Part shown: positions 35,189 through 43,782 of the stretch, one piece after another | How the letters are laid out: every line of letters begins with the position of its first letter | How positions within the stretch are numbered: the first letter of the stretch is position 1 | NCBI RefSeq assembly: GCF_001519065.1 | Contig: NZ_KQ954252.1 | Coordinates: 1-64,000 of the forward strand | Length of the DNA stretch: 64,000 bases | Direction: 5' to 3' | Origin: Novosphingobium sp. FSW06-99 | GTDB lineage: Bacteria > Pseudomonadota > Alphaproteobacteria > Sphingomonadales > Sphingomonadaceae | Notes under the pieces: model-generated | Databases searched by the model: none | Seen by the model: only the letters and a program-made list of their open reading frames with translations | What the model was told of the DNA's origin: nothing | Made by a program: the position numbers and the translations under genes

Positions 35189-36721
35189 TCAGTGCGCTTT
35201 CAGATCGGGCAAATGCGTCGGGCAGGCATACGGCGGCAGCCAGCACGGCAGGCCAAAGCCGACCGCCGGGCGATAACGCGCGATCGCCATCACGGGAAAG
35301 CGCCCGGGCAAGGCAGTATCGGTGTAATGCGTGGTGGTCAGATGGGGCCAAAGTGCCAGATCGCCGGGGTTCATCCACCGCTCGTCCCCGGCAAAATCCC
35401 GGCGTTGCGCCACGCCAACCACCCGGCCTGCCGGGTCGGCCATCGGCACAAGATGGAAATCGAAACTGTTGCGCAGCACCCCGGCCCGGTCCGACAATGT
35501 CGAATGGGCGTTGTAGATATCGGCATAGGCCGCCATCGGCCCGGCAAACACCACCAGCCGGGCGGGCTCGTCCACACTGGCGCGCACCGGCGCGATGCGC
35601 AGGGATGTCAGCGCCAGCATGGCCGCGACGAGCGCCAGCGTCAGGCGCGGGCGTCGGCGCGCGTCGCGCAACGCGATCCACCCGAACAGGCCGATCGCGG
35701 GCAGGACCCATTTGAAATAGTGCACATTGCCGAACCGCCACAGCCCGCTCGGCACCAGATCCATATAGCACAGCGCCATCGTGCAATAGGCCAACAGCGC
35801 CAGCGCGGTCATCGCCGCGACCATCCGGTCACGCCGCACCAACGCGGCATGGACAATCCCGCATAGCCCGAACGGAACCCATGGCAGCACGGCGAACAGC
35901 CCGCGCCCCTCGGGATACCACGGGCGCGGTTCGATCAGCAGGACATAGGCCTTCCACCCGATCCGTCCGAACTGTTCGCCATACGTCGCCGACAACCGCA
36001 TGTAATCGCTCGACACGGCGCCATAGATCGCCAGGTGCAACACCGCCGCCACGACCAGCGGAACCAATGCCGCGCCCACCAGCGGTACCAGCGATCGCCA
36101 GGTGCCCCGGCGCACCAGCGCGATCAGCATGAACAGGCCGATGATGCCGCTGATCACGATATCGCCCGGACGGCTGACGGGGATCAGGCCCAGCATGGCG
36201 CCACAGGCGATCATTCGTCCGGTCCGCGTGGCACGCGGCGTGTCGCGCAGCACATCGGCCGCCAGCGCCAGCGCGCCCCAGATCAGCGCCGCCGAGGGTG
36301 TGGTGGTCCACGGCTGGATCCAGCTATCGCCGGTGTGCGGCCAGGCAATCGTGGTGGGCACGAACAGCACCACCGCGCCGACCGGACCCAGGCCAAAGCC
36401 ACGCGCAAACCGGCGAAACCCCAGATAGGCCAGCACATAGCAGGCAAAATCCGGGATCAGTGCCTCATAGAGCGGCGGCAGCCCCGCAAACGGCGCCAGC
36501 AGCAAGGGAAACAGCAGCGGATACCAGTGTTGATCGGGGTGCAGATCGCCCCGCGCAAAGGCGCGCGCCGATTGCAGATAACGGTCCTGATCAGACCAGA
36601 ACACGAAACCGGGCGGTGTGTGTGCCGCCAGCGTCGCCAGATTGAACGAAAAGAACCAGCCGAGCGCAAACACCAGCGCCACGAACCAGACATCGCCCCG
36701 GTCCCTGAAATTCACCCCCAC
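35189..36721 (-). CDS. Multi-pass membrane protein, GT-C-like
   Basis: A 510-aa protein with about eleven hydrophobic segments and a periplasmic C-terminal domain. The first loop contains FWSDQDRYLQSARAFARGD, where GT-C enzymes carry an acidic catalytic pair, and PLLFPLLLAPF follows. This suggests a polyprenyl-sugar-dependent transferase, but no family can be named with confidence. It lies 12 bp downstream of the DUF1244 gene and back to back with the GT2/GtrA operon. Confidence 0.65.
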   Translation of the reverse strand: MGVNFRDRGDVWFVALVFALGWFFSFNLATLAAHTPPGFVFWSDQDRYLQSARAFARGDLHPDQHWYPLLFPLLLAPFAGLPPLYEALIPDFACYVLAYLGFRRFARGFGLGPVGAVVLFVPTTIAWPHTGDSWIQPWTTTPSAALIWGALALAADVLRDTPRATRTGRMIACGAMLGLIPVSRPGDIVISGIIGLFMLIALVRRGTWRSLVPLVGAALVPLVVAAVLHLAIYGAVSSDYMRLSATYGEQFGRIGWKAYVLLIEPRPWYPEGRGLFAVLPWVPFGLCGIVHAALVRRDRMVAAMTALALLAYCTMALCYMDLVPSGLWRFGNVHYFKWVLPAIGLFGWIALRDARRRPRLTLALVAAMLALTSLRIAPVRASVDEPARLVVFAGPMAAYADIYNAHSTLSDRAGVLRNSFDFHLVPMADPAGRVVGVAQRRDFAGDERWMNPGDLALWPHLTTTHYTDTALPGRFPVMAIARYRPAVGFGLPCWLPPYACPTHLPDLKAH

Positions 36722-36733
36722 CGTATGATCCCG

Positions 36734-37063
36734 TCAGCCCCCGGGGTTCCTTTGCATGCTTTGCGCCATGCGCGCCAGTTGTTCCGGTGTCGCCTCGGTC
36801 TGATAACGGGCTTTCCATTCGGCGGCGGGCAATCCGTGGATCGCTTCACGCGCGGCCACTTTGTCCAGCGGGGCGCCGGCATCGATGATCCAGTCGGCCA
36901 GGCAGTTGCGGCAAAACCCGGCCAGACCCATCAGATCGATGTTCTGTGCATCGTGGCGGTGGCGCAAATGGCGCACCAGTCGGCGAAACGCGGCAGCAGC
37001 CACCGCATCGGGCAGCGTGTCAAGCGAGTCGGGTGTCGTGTCGAGTGGGGAATTCGTATCCAT
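36734..37063 (-). CDS. DUF1244 small protein
   Basis: A 109-aa soluble protein with the DUF1244 core: HRHDAQNIDLMGLAGFCRNCLADW, with the paired cysteines near residues 51-54, then LPAAEWKARYQ. The family is widespread in proteobacteria and has no settled function. An unusually long N-terminal stretch of Asp/Pro/Ser precedes the domain. It is divergent from pyk across 143 bp. Confidence 0.85.
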   Translation of the reverse strand: MDTNSPLDTTPDSLDTLPDAVAAAAFRRLVRHLRHRHDAQNIDLMGLAGFCRNCLADWIIDAGAPLDKVAAREAIHGLPAAEWKARYQTEATPEQLARMAQSMQRNPGG

Positions 37064-37206
37064 GCGATTGGTCCTGAGGGTTTTGGGTCTTGGGTTTTAA
37101 GGCCCCATGGGCCATAGCCCCGGCGCAGTCGCATGGCCACCGTCGCAATCGGGCAGTGGCTGGCCGACCGCACGCAAAGTATTCAGGCACAAGCGAGGCG
37201 GACACC

Positions 37207-38706
37207 GTGGCGAACACCAATCAGACACAGGCGAATGGCGCCGGGCAAAGCCCACGCGGACGCAAGGTCAAGATTCTGGCGACGGTCGGCCCGGCCAGCC
37301 GTTCGCCCGAAATGCTGGAAAAGCTCTATCGCGCGGGCGTCGATGCGTTCCGCGTCAACATGAGCCATGGCGATCACGCCACCCATGCCGAAACGATTGC
37401 CTCGATCCGCGCGCTGGAAACCCGGCTTAACCGCCCGATCACCATCCTGGCGGACCTTCAGGGGCCCAAGTTGCGCGTCGGCACGTTCAAGGGTGACCGC
37501 GCGGTGATCCGCCATTCGGGCCATTTCACGCTCGATCGCAACCCCGAACCGGGCGATGAAACCCGCGTCTGCCTGCCGCATCCCGAACTGTTCGGCGTCC
37601 TGCAAAAGGGGCAGCGGCTGCTGATCGACGATGGCAAGCTGCGTTTGCGGGTGATCCGCGCCGATGCCAACGAAATCTTCTGTTCGGCCGAAGTCGGCGG
37701 GGTGATTTCCAACCGCAAGGGCGTCAATGTGCCCGACGCGGTGATCCCGGTGCCCGCGCTGACCGACAAGGACCGCCGCGATCTGGCCTTTGCCATCGAA
37801 CAGGGCGCCGACTGGATCGCGCTGTCGTTCGTGCAACGGCCCGAAGATCTGGCCGAAGCGCGCAAGCTGATCAATGGCCGCGCCGCGCTGATGGCCAAGA
37901 TCGAAAAGCCCGCCGCGATCGGGCGGCTAGATGAAATCATCGAACTGTCCGACGGGATCATGGTGGCGCGCGGCGATCTGGGCGTCGAGCTTGACCCCGA
38001 AGACGTGCCGCCGCTGCAAAAGCGCATTGTCGCGATGGCCCGCCGCCAGGGCAAGCCGGTGGTGGTCGCCACCCAAATGCTCGAATCGATGATCGAAGCG
38101 CCCACGCCCACGCGCGCCGAAGTGTCGGACGTGGCCAATGCGGTCTATGACGGCGCGGATGCGGTAATGCTGTCGGCGGAAACCGCGTCGGGCGCCTGGC
38201 CCGAAGAAGCGGTGACCATCATGAACCGCATCGCGGTGCAGGTGGAACGCGATGCCGGGTATCAGGCGCGCGTGCATTTCACCCAGACTCCGCCCGATCC
38301 GACCACCGCCGACGCGCTGGCCGGGGCTTGCGCGTCGATCGTGGCGACGTTGCCGATTGCCGGGATCATCGTGTTCACCGGGTCGGGTTCGACCGCGCGG
38401 CGGGTGGCGCGCGAACGGCCGGGCGTGCCGATGCTGGTGCTGACGCCGGCACTGCGCACCGCGCGACGGCTGGGCCTGTTGTGGGGCACCCACGCGGTGT
38501 CGACCAAAGACATCGGCAGCTTCGAGGAAATGATCGCCAAGGGCAAGCGCATGGCGCTGCGCCACGGGTTCGGCGTGGCCGGGTCAAAGCTGATCGCGCT
38601 GGCCGGGGTGCCGTTCGGCACGCCGGGATCAACCAACCTGTTGCATGTCGTCACGCTGGTCGGTGACGAACTGGCGCGGTATGGCGAAGGCACTGCGGAG
38701 ACCTGA
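37207..38706 (+). CDS. pyk: Pyruvate kinase
   Basis: Final step of glycolysis/Entner-Doudoroff: PEP + ADP to pyruvate + ATP. A 499-aa protein with KILATVGPASRS, FRVNMSHGDH, MAKIEKPAAIGRLDEII, the metal-binding signature IMVARGDLGVEL, ATQMLESMI and ADAVMLSAETASG. I chose GTG 37207, which has GAGGCGG just upstream; a longer frame opens at 37090. It ends directly against the convergent lysE-like gene (stop codons adjacent). Confidence 0.95.
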   Translation: MANTNQTQANGAGQSPRGRKVKILATVGPASRSPEMLEKLYRAGVDAFRVNMSHGDHATHAETIASIRALETRLNRPITILADLQGPKLRVGTFKGDRAVIRHSGHFTLDRNPEPGDETRVCLPHPELFGVLQKGQRLLIDDGKLRLRVIRADANEIFCSAEVGGVISNRKGVNVPDAVIPVPALTDKDRRDLAFAIEQGADWIALSFVQRPEDLAEARKLINGRAALMAKIEKPAAIGRLDEIIELSDGIMVARGDLGVELDPEDVPPLQKRIVAMARRQGKPVVVATQMLESMIEAPTPTRAEVSDVANAVYDGADAVMLSAETASGAWPEEAVTIMNRIAVQVERDAGYQARVHFTQTPPDPTTADALAGACASIVATLPIAGIIVFTGSGSTARRVARERPGVPMLVLTPALRTARRLGLLWGTHAVSTKDIGSFEEMIAKGKRMALRHGFGVAGSKLIALAGVPFGTPGSTNLLHVVTLVGDELARYGEGTAET

Positions 38707-39318
38707 TCAGGCTTTCGCAGCGGCCAGTTTCAGCCCGAACGCGACAAACACCACCCCGCACGTCCGGTCGATCGCCCGGGCAAAGGCGGGGCTGGTGACC
38801 AACGGGGCCAGCACGCGGGCAAAGCCGATCAGCAGCGCAAACCACATCAGCGTCAGCGCGACATGCACGCCTGCCAGCATCAGCCCGGCCGCCGGATCGC
38901 TGGTGCCGGGGGGCAGGAACTGCGGCAGCAGTGTGATATAGAACACCCCGACTTTGGGATTGAGCAGATTGGTCAGCAGCCCGCGCCGGAACGCGGCGGC
39001 GGCAGGCGCGGGACCGGCTGCCCCGGCACGAAGCGGGCGCAGCAGCAGGGTCAGGCCGATCCAGCCAAGATAGAGCGCGGCCATTGCGCGCAGCCAGCCA
39101 TAGGCGACCGGGCTTGCCACCAGCAGCGCGCCAAGGCCCAGCGCCACCGCCAGCCCCCAGGCCAGACAGCCCAGTGCAATACCCAGCCCGGCCATCATGG
39201 CCGGGCGCGCTCCGTTCAGCCCGGCGGTGCGCAGCACCAGCATGGTATCGGTGCCCGGCGTGATCGTCAGCAGCGCCGCGACCGGCACGAAGGCCAGCAA
39301 CGTCGCCGCGCCGATCAT
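38707..39318 (-). CDS. LysE/RhtB-family amino-acid exporter
   Basis: A 203-aa six-helix inner-membrane exporter. N-terminal LLTITPGTDTMLVLRTAGLNGARPAM is the family hallmark. NLLNPKVGVFYITLLPQF is in the middle and the GVVFVAFGLKLAAAKA helix at the end. Substrate (basic amino acids, homoserine, threonine) cannot be assigned. Its start overlaps the yggS stop by 4 bp. Confidence 0.9.
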   Translation of the reverse strand: MIGAATLLAFVPVAALLTITPGTDTMLVLRTAGLNGARPAMMAGLGIALGCLAWGLAVALGLGALLVASPVAYGWLRAMAALYLGWIGLTLLLRPLRAGAAGPAPAAAAFRRGLLTNLLNPKVGVFYITLLPQFLPPGTSDPAAGLMLAGVHVALTLMWFALLIGFARVLAPLVTSPAFARAIDRTCGVVFVAFGLKLAAAKA

Positions 39319-40001
39319 CCCGCGCGCGCCCCGAACAAGGCGCTGCCCACGCGCACATGCGTCGCGCCCAGCATCACGGCGGTGTCGAAATCCTCGCTCA
39401 TTCCCATCGACAGCTGCGCCAGGCCGTTATCGGCGGCGATCTTGCCCAGCAACGCAAAGAACGGCGCGGGCTCGATCCCCGCCGGTGGCACGCACATCAG
39501 CCCGGCGACCGGCAGATCGGCACCACGGGCCTGCGTCAGCAGCGCGGACACGTCACCGATGGGACAGCCGCCCTTTTGCGCCTCTTCGCCAATATTGACC
39601 TGGACAAACAGCGGCACGCGCCGCCCGGTCTTGTCCATCGCGCGGGCCAGCGCCACCAGCAGCGAGGGCCGGTCGAGCGAATGGATGGCGTCGAACATCT
39701 GCACCGCGTCCTCGGCCTTGTTCGATTGCAACTGGCCGACCAGATGCAGGCGGATATCGGGGTGCGCCTCGACCAGCGGGGGCCATTTGGCCTGCGCCTC
39801 CTGCACGCGGTTTTCACCGAACACGCGCTGCCCCTCGTCGATCAGCGGCTGGATCGCCTCGACCGGTTTGGTCTTGGCGATGGCGACCAGCGTCACATCA
39901 TCGGCGCGGCGCCCGGCCAGCGCGGCGGCGCGGGCAATGCGGGCATGGATGGCGGCAAGGGGCGACAGATCGACATCGTCGGGGTGGGTGGCGGCGCTCA
40001 T
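39315..40001 (-). CDS. yggS: PLP homeostasis protein, YggS/PROSC family
   Basis: A 228-aa TIM-barrel PLP-binding protein without known catalytic activity that keeps free pyridoxal phosphate in balance. Motifs: LVAIAKTKPVEAIQPL (PLP Lys), FGENRVQEAQAKW, HLVGQLQSNKA, VNIGEEAQKGG, MGMSEDFDTAVMLGATHVRVGSALFG. Start ATG 40001 lies 20 bp from the divergent thiE-like start. Coupled to the lysE-like gene. Confidence 0.93.
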   Translation of the reverse strand: MSAATHPDDVDLSPLAAIHARIARAAALAGRRADDVTLVAIAKTKPVEAIQPLIDEGQRVFGENRVQEAQAKWPPLVEAHPDIRLHLVGQLQSNKAEDAVQMFDAIHSLDRPSLLVALARAMDKTGRRVPLFVQVNIGEEAQKGGCPIGDVSALLTQARGADLPVAGLMCVPPAGIEPAPFFALLGKIAADNGLAQLSMGMSEDFDTAVMLGATHVRVGSALFGARAG

Positions 40002-40021
40002 GCGCGGTGCTATAACGCATC

Positions 40022-40555
40022 GTGCGATTTGCTCCAGTGATCATCAAATCCGCTGGCCGGGGTAGGCATCGGCAGGTGCCGCGCCAGGTGCTGTTGAGCG
40101 ACGCGCGCAACGACGCGCTGCTCGATCGCGCGCTGCGGCGGCTGCCCCAGGGTTCGGCGCTGGTGTTTCGCCATTATCATCTGGCACCGGCGGCGCGCGC
40201 GACGCGGTTGCGGCATCTGCGGCGGATCGCGGCGTTGCGCGGGGTCGAGGTGGTGCTGGCGGGCGCGGGCTATGGTCCGGCCAACGCCTTGTCGCCGCGC
40301 GCGCGCTTGCGGCTGGCGACGGCGCACACCCTGCGCGAGATCGGCGCGGCCGCACGTGCCGGGGCACATGCGGTGCTGCTCTCGCCGGTCTATCCGACTC
40401 GCTCGCATCCCGGCGCCCCGGTGCTTGGCGCGCTGCGCTTCAACTGTCTGGCGCGGCTGTCGCCGCTGCCCGTGCTGGCGCTGGGCGGGATGACCCGGCG
40501 TCGTTTTGCACAAGTGCGCGCACATGGTTTTGCCGCAATCGATGGGCTTCCCTGA
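40022..40555 (+). CDS. ThiE/TenI-like thiamine phosphate synthase homologue
   Basis: A 177-aa TIM-barrel fragment-length protein. The ThiE/TenI C-terminal pattern is clear: TAHTLREIGAAARAGAHAVLLSPVYPTRSHPGAPVLG and LALGGM. The N-terminal LLSDARND matches the start of the fold, but the central substrate loop (DGVHL-type) is not evident and the protein is shorter than typical ThiE (about 210 aa). It may be a TenI-like or specialised member. GTG 40022 is the start used. Confidence 0.75.
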   Translation: MRFAPVIIKSAGRGRHRQVPRQVLLSDARNDALLDRALRRLPQGSALVFRHYHLAPAARATRLRHLRRIAALRGVEVVLAGAGYGPANALSPRARLRLATAHTLREIGAAARAGAHAVLLSPVYPTRSHPGAPVLGALRFNCLARLSPLPVLALGGMTRRRFAQVRAHGFAAIDGLP

Positions 40556-40597
40556 GAAACCACGCAAAACCGCGACTCGTGGAAAACCCTTGGATTC

Positions 40598-40627
40598 TTG
40601 ACGATTCCGGCCTTTGTGGCGCATGAT
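40598..40627 (+). promoter_or_regulatory. Possible sigma-70 promoter before ftsK
   Basis: TTGACG (40598-40603) is followed after 18 bp by CATGAT (40622-40627), 29 bp before the ftsK start. A reasonable housekeeping promoter match in otherwise GC-rich DNA; not tested. Confidence 0.4.
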
Positions 40628-40656
40628 GGGCCGAACGGATCGAAAAGGGTAAGCAG

Positions 40657-43056
40657 ATGGCATCGCGGGCAGTCACTCCGGCGCGTGGGCGGGCCGGGTC
40701 CGGTGGGCAGGGCGGCCGGTCGGACTGGCGCGCGATCCTGCGCCGCAGTTTCTGGCGCAGCGCCGAACTGATCGGCGGTACGCTGCTGTTTGCCACGTTG
40801 GTGTTCCTGGCGCTGGCGCTGGTCAGCTATACCCAGACCGACCCCTCGGGATCGACCGCATCGGGCAGTCCGGTGGAAAACTGGATGGGGCTGGGCGGGG
40901 CCTGGGCGGCGGAGCGCGTGCTGATGCTGTTCGGCCTGCCGGGCGGGCTGATTCTGCCCATGCTGTTCGTGTTTGCGCGGCGGCTGTGGGATGGTACCGG
41001 CGATCTGATCGAAGCGACCGAAGACGATGCCGATGTGCCCGCGCTGGTGGTGTGGTGGTGGCTCGCGCTGCTGATGCTGGCGGGCGTGATGCTGATCGAC
41101 ACGACGCTGGCCACAACGCTGGAACGGCCGGGCGGCACGCTGCCCGCCGGGCCGGGCGGGCTGATCGGGCTGATGGGGGCCGCCGGGGTCCACTGGTGCG
41201 CGCATTTTGCCGGTGCGGTGCAGGGCTGGGTCGCGCTGGGGCTTGGGCTGGTGATCGGGCTTGCCGGGCTGGTGCTGGTGGCGCGGGTGTTCGTGCTCGA
41301 AGGCTGGCGGTTCAACCCGCTGGCCCTGTTGTGGCGTCGCCGCGCCGCGCCCGACGACGCGATTGGCGATGACGGGGACGTGCCCGAACCACGCGCCGCC
41401 GCGCCTGCGCCGCGCGCCGCGGCCGCGCCGCCCGCCCCGGCCGAAAGCCAGACCCCGCGCCGCCCGACCGAAATCACCGATCCCACGCGCACCCCCGCGC
41501 CCGCACCCATTCAGAAAGCGCGGCAGGGCGATCTGTTCGATGCGTTCGAATTGCCGCCGATCGACCTGCTCGACGAAATCCCGGTCAGCACCGCGCCAAA
41601 GATCGACAAGCTGGCGCTGGAACGCAATGCGCGCCTGCTCGAAAACGTGCTCGACGATTTCAACGTCAAGGGCGAGATCATGGCCGTGCGCACCGGTCCG
41701 GTGGTCACGATGTACGAACTCGAACCCGCGCCGGGGATCAAGGCCAGCCGGGTGATCGGCCTGGCCGACGATATCGCCCGCAACATGAGCGCGGTGTCGG
41801 CGCGTGTGTCGGCCATTCCGGGCCGCACCGTGATGGGTATCGAATTGCCCAACGTCACGCGCGAGATGGTGTCGTTCCGCGAAATCGTCGCCTGCGACAA
41901 GTTCGTCAACGCCAAGGGCCTGCTGCCGATCATCCTGGGCAAGGATATCACTGGCGAACCGATCGTGGCCGACCTGGCCGCGATGCCGCACTTGCTGGTG
42001 GCGGGCACCACCGGATCGGGCAAGTCGGTCGGGCTCAACTGCATCCTGCTGTCGCTGCTCTATCGGCTGACGCCACAGCAGTGCCGGATGATCCTGGTCG
42101 ATCCCAAAGTGCTGGAACTCAAGAGCTACGACGATATTCCCCACTTGCTGTCGCCGGTGGTGACCGAGCCTGCCAAGGCGGTGCGCGCGCTGAAATGGGC
42201 GGTCGAGGAAATGGAGCGCCGCTATCGCCAGATGAGCTCGATCAGCGTGCGCAACATCACCGGGTTCAACGAAAAAGTGCGTGCCGCGGCCGCCAAGGGC
42301 AAGCCGCTGGGCCGCCGCATCCAGGTCGGGTTCGATCCCGACAGTGGCGAGGAAATCTACGAGGAGCAGCAGCTCGATTATCAGGTGCTGCCGCAGATCG
42401 TGGTGATCGTCGACGAACTGGCCGACCTGATGGTGACGGTGGGCAAGGAAATAGAAGTGCTGATCCAGCGGCTGTCGCAAAAGAGCCGCGCGGCGGGCAT
42501 CCACCTGATAATGGCGACGCAGCGCCCCTCGGTCGACGTGATCACCGGGGTGATCAAGGCCAACTTGCCCACCCGCATCAGCTTTGCGGTGACCAGCCGC
42601 ATCGATTCGCGCACCATCCTGGGCGAACAGGGCGCCGAACAACTGCTGGGCAAGGGCGACATGCTGTACAAGCCCAACACCGACCCGGTGAAGCGCGTGC
42701 ACGGCCCGTTCGTGTCCGACGAGGAAGTCGAACGCATCGCCGACCACTGGCGCAAGCAGGGCACGCCCGAATATGTCACCTCGGTCACCGAGGAACCGGC
42801 AGATGGCGGGTTCGGGTTCGATGATCTGGACGCGACCGCGTCCGACAGCCCCGACGAACGCAAATACCGCCAGGTCTGCCAGCTCGTGTTCGAAAGCCAG
42901 AAGGCCTCGGCAAGCTGGATTCAGCGGCAGATGGGGGTCGGCTACAACACCGCCTCGAAGTGGATCGAGCGGATGGAAGCCGATGGCTTTGTCGGCCCGC
43001 CCAACCATGTCGGACGCCGTGAGATCTATCGCGACAAGGATGGCAATCCGCTGTGA
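40657..43056 (+). CDS. ftsK: DNA translocase FtsK
   Basis: A 799-aa septal ATPase that pumps DNA and helps resolve chromosome dimers. It has four or five N-terminal membrane segments (about residues 28-220), a short Pro/Ala linker, and then the motor: Walker A GTTGSGKSVGLN, FTSK stretch LVDPKVLELKSYDDIPHLL, Walker B VVIVDELADLM. The C-terminal gamma winged helix (ASWIQRQMGVGYNTASKWIERME) reads KOPS sequences. The linker is short compared with E. coli FtsK. It ends where GC content starts to fall. Confidence 0.96.
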   Translation: MASRAVTPARGRAGSGGQGGRSDWRAILRRSFWRSAELIGGTLLFATLVFLALALVSYTQTDPSGSTASGSPVENWMGLGGAWAAERVLMLFGLPGGLILPMLFVFARRLWDGTGDLIEATEDDADVPALVVWWWLALLMLAGVMLIDTTLATTLERPGGTLPAGPGGLIGLMGAAGVHWCAHFAGAVQGWVALGLGLVIGLAGLVLVARVFVLEGWRFNPLALLWRRRAAPDDAIGDDGDVPEPRAAAPAPRAAAAPPAPAESQTPRRPTEITDPTRTPAPAPIQKARQGDLFDAFELPPIDLLDEIPVSTAPKIDKLALERNARLLENVLDDFNVKGEIMAVRTGPVVTMYELEPAPGIKASRVIGLADDIARNMSAVSARVSAIPGRTVMGIELPNVTREMVSFREIVACDKFVNAKGLLPIILGKDITGEPIVADLAAMPHLLVAGTTGSGKSVGLNCILLSLLYRLTPQQCRMILVDPKVLELKSYDDIPHLLSPVVTEPAKAVRALKWAVEEMERRYRQMSSISVRNITGFNEKVRAAAAKGKPLGRRIQVGFDPDSGEEIYEEQQLDYQVLPQIVVIVDELADLMVTVGKEIEVLIQRLSQKSRAAGIHLIMATQRPSVDVITGVIKANLPTRISFAVTSRIDSRTILGEQGAEQLLGKGDMLYKPNTDPVKRVHGPFVSDEEVERIADHWRKQGTPEYVTSVTEEPADGGFGFDDLDATASDSPDERKYRQVCQLVFESQKASASWIQRQMGVGYNTASKWIERMEADGFVGPPNHVGRREIYRDKDGNPL

Positions 43057-43075
43057 TCATTGCCGACCGGCGGGA

Positions 43076-43297
43076 TCATTTGCCTGCGTGGTGATCGAAC
43101 TCCACGGAATGATCCTGATCGTGGTTGAAAGAAGACCAATTGCGGAACAGCTTGTTTTTGTGTGCATTTCGCCGGACGCTTTTCCCGCAATTTTTACAAT
43201 GCCCGACGTAATTCAGGCCGTCCCATCGGACCTTTCCACGAATTGGTCGATGCACATTCAGAAGATTGCAGATAAACAGTCTTTTAAGGAGCGACAT
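43076..43297 (-). CDS. Small zinc-ribbon-like protein
   Basis: A 73-aa basic protein, MSLLKRLFICNLLNVHRPIRG then a GHCKNCGKSVRRN ribbon half and a His/Asp-rich tail (FDHHAGK). The CxxC and nearby Cys/His residues could bind zinc. A near-perfect GGAGG with AAAA spacer precedes ATG 43297, the best ribosome-binding site in this patch, supporting a real gene. Function unknown; it lies at the edge of the AT-richer island, convergent with ftsK. Confidence 0.65.
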   Translation of the reverse strand: MSLLKRLFICNLLNVHRPIRGKVRWDGLNYVGHCKNCGKSVRRNAHKNKLFRNWSSFNHDQDHSVEFDHHAGK

Positions 43298-43473
43298 TTT
43301 TCCTCCAGGGATTTGGATCTGTCAAATCCGGTTCGATAGCCGTCCGCATTCACGGCGCTGGTATCTTGCGAATGGCCGGGTTCACCTGGGGGAAGTATAG
43401 CCTTGCGGGCATAAACGCGCTCGGCGTTGAATGGTTAACGGTTGCAGGCGGCGGGCGCGAACCGCGCCGATCA

Positions 43474-43722
43474 TCAGTCCGCGTCGTGCACTGGCGGCAC
43501 GGGACACGACTGGATTGGCTGCAGAATGTCGTGCGCCATTTGCGCATGGGCGGCAGCGGCATAGGCCTGCTTGTTGAAGGCACACAATTCGTCGAGCGCG
43601 TCGAGCGCATCCTTCAGGAATTGCACCGCGCGCGCAGGGTCTGCGGCCGAGCACGGGGCCGGTGGCGGCGTTTCACTTGCGGGTGCCGCCGGGTGCGGTG
43701 GGTTGGGGATGCTGGGCGCCAA
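43474..43722 (-). CDS. Hypothetical small helical protein
   Basis: An 82-aa frame: Pro/Ala-rich N-terminus, then an amphipathic helix-rich part (ARAVQFLKDALDALDELCAFNKQAYAAA, read as two helices) and HAQMAHDIL. The start would be TTG 43722, without a convincing ribosome-binding site. It lies on the same strand as the flanking regulator and zinc-ribbon genes. It may be real or may be a chance frame. Confidence 0.4.
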   Translation of the reverse strand: MAPSIPNPPHPAAPASETPPPAPCSAADPARAVQFLKDALDALDELCAFNKQAYAAAAHAQMAHDILQPIQSCPVPPVHDAD

Positions 43723-43782
43723 TTGCTGATACTCGCGGTGGGTGGCACTCTGTCGCCGAAAGGTGATTTTCGAAACAGACTC

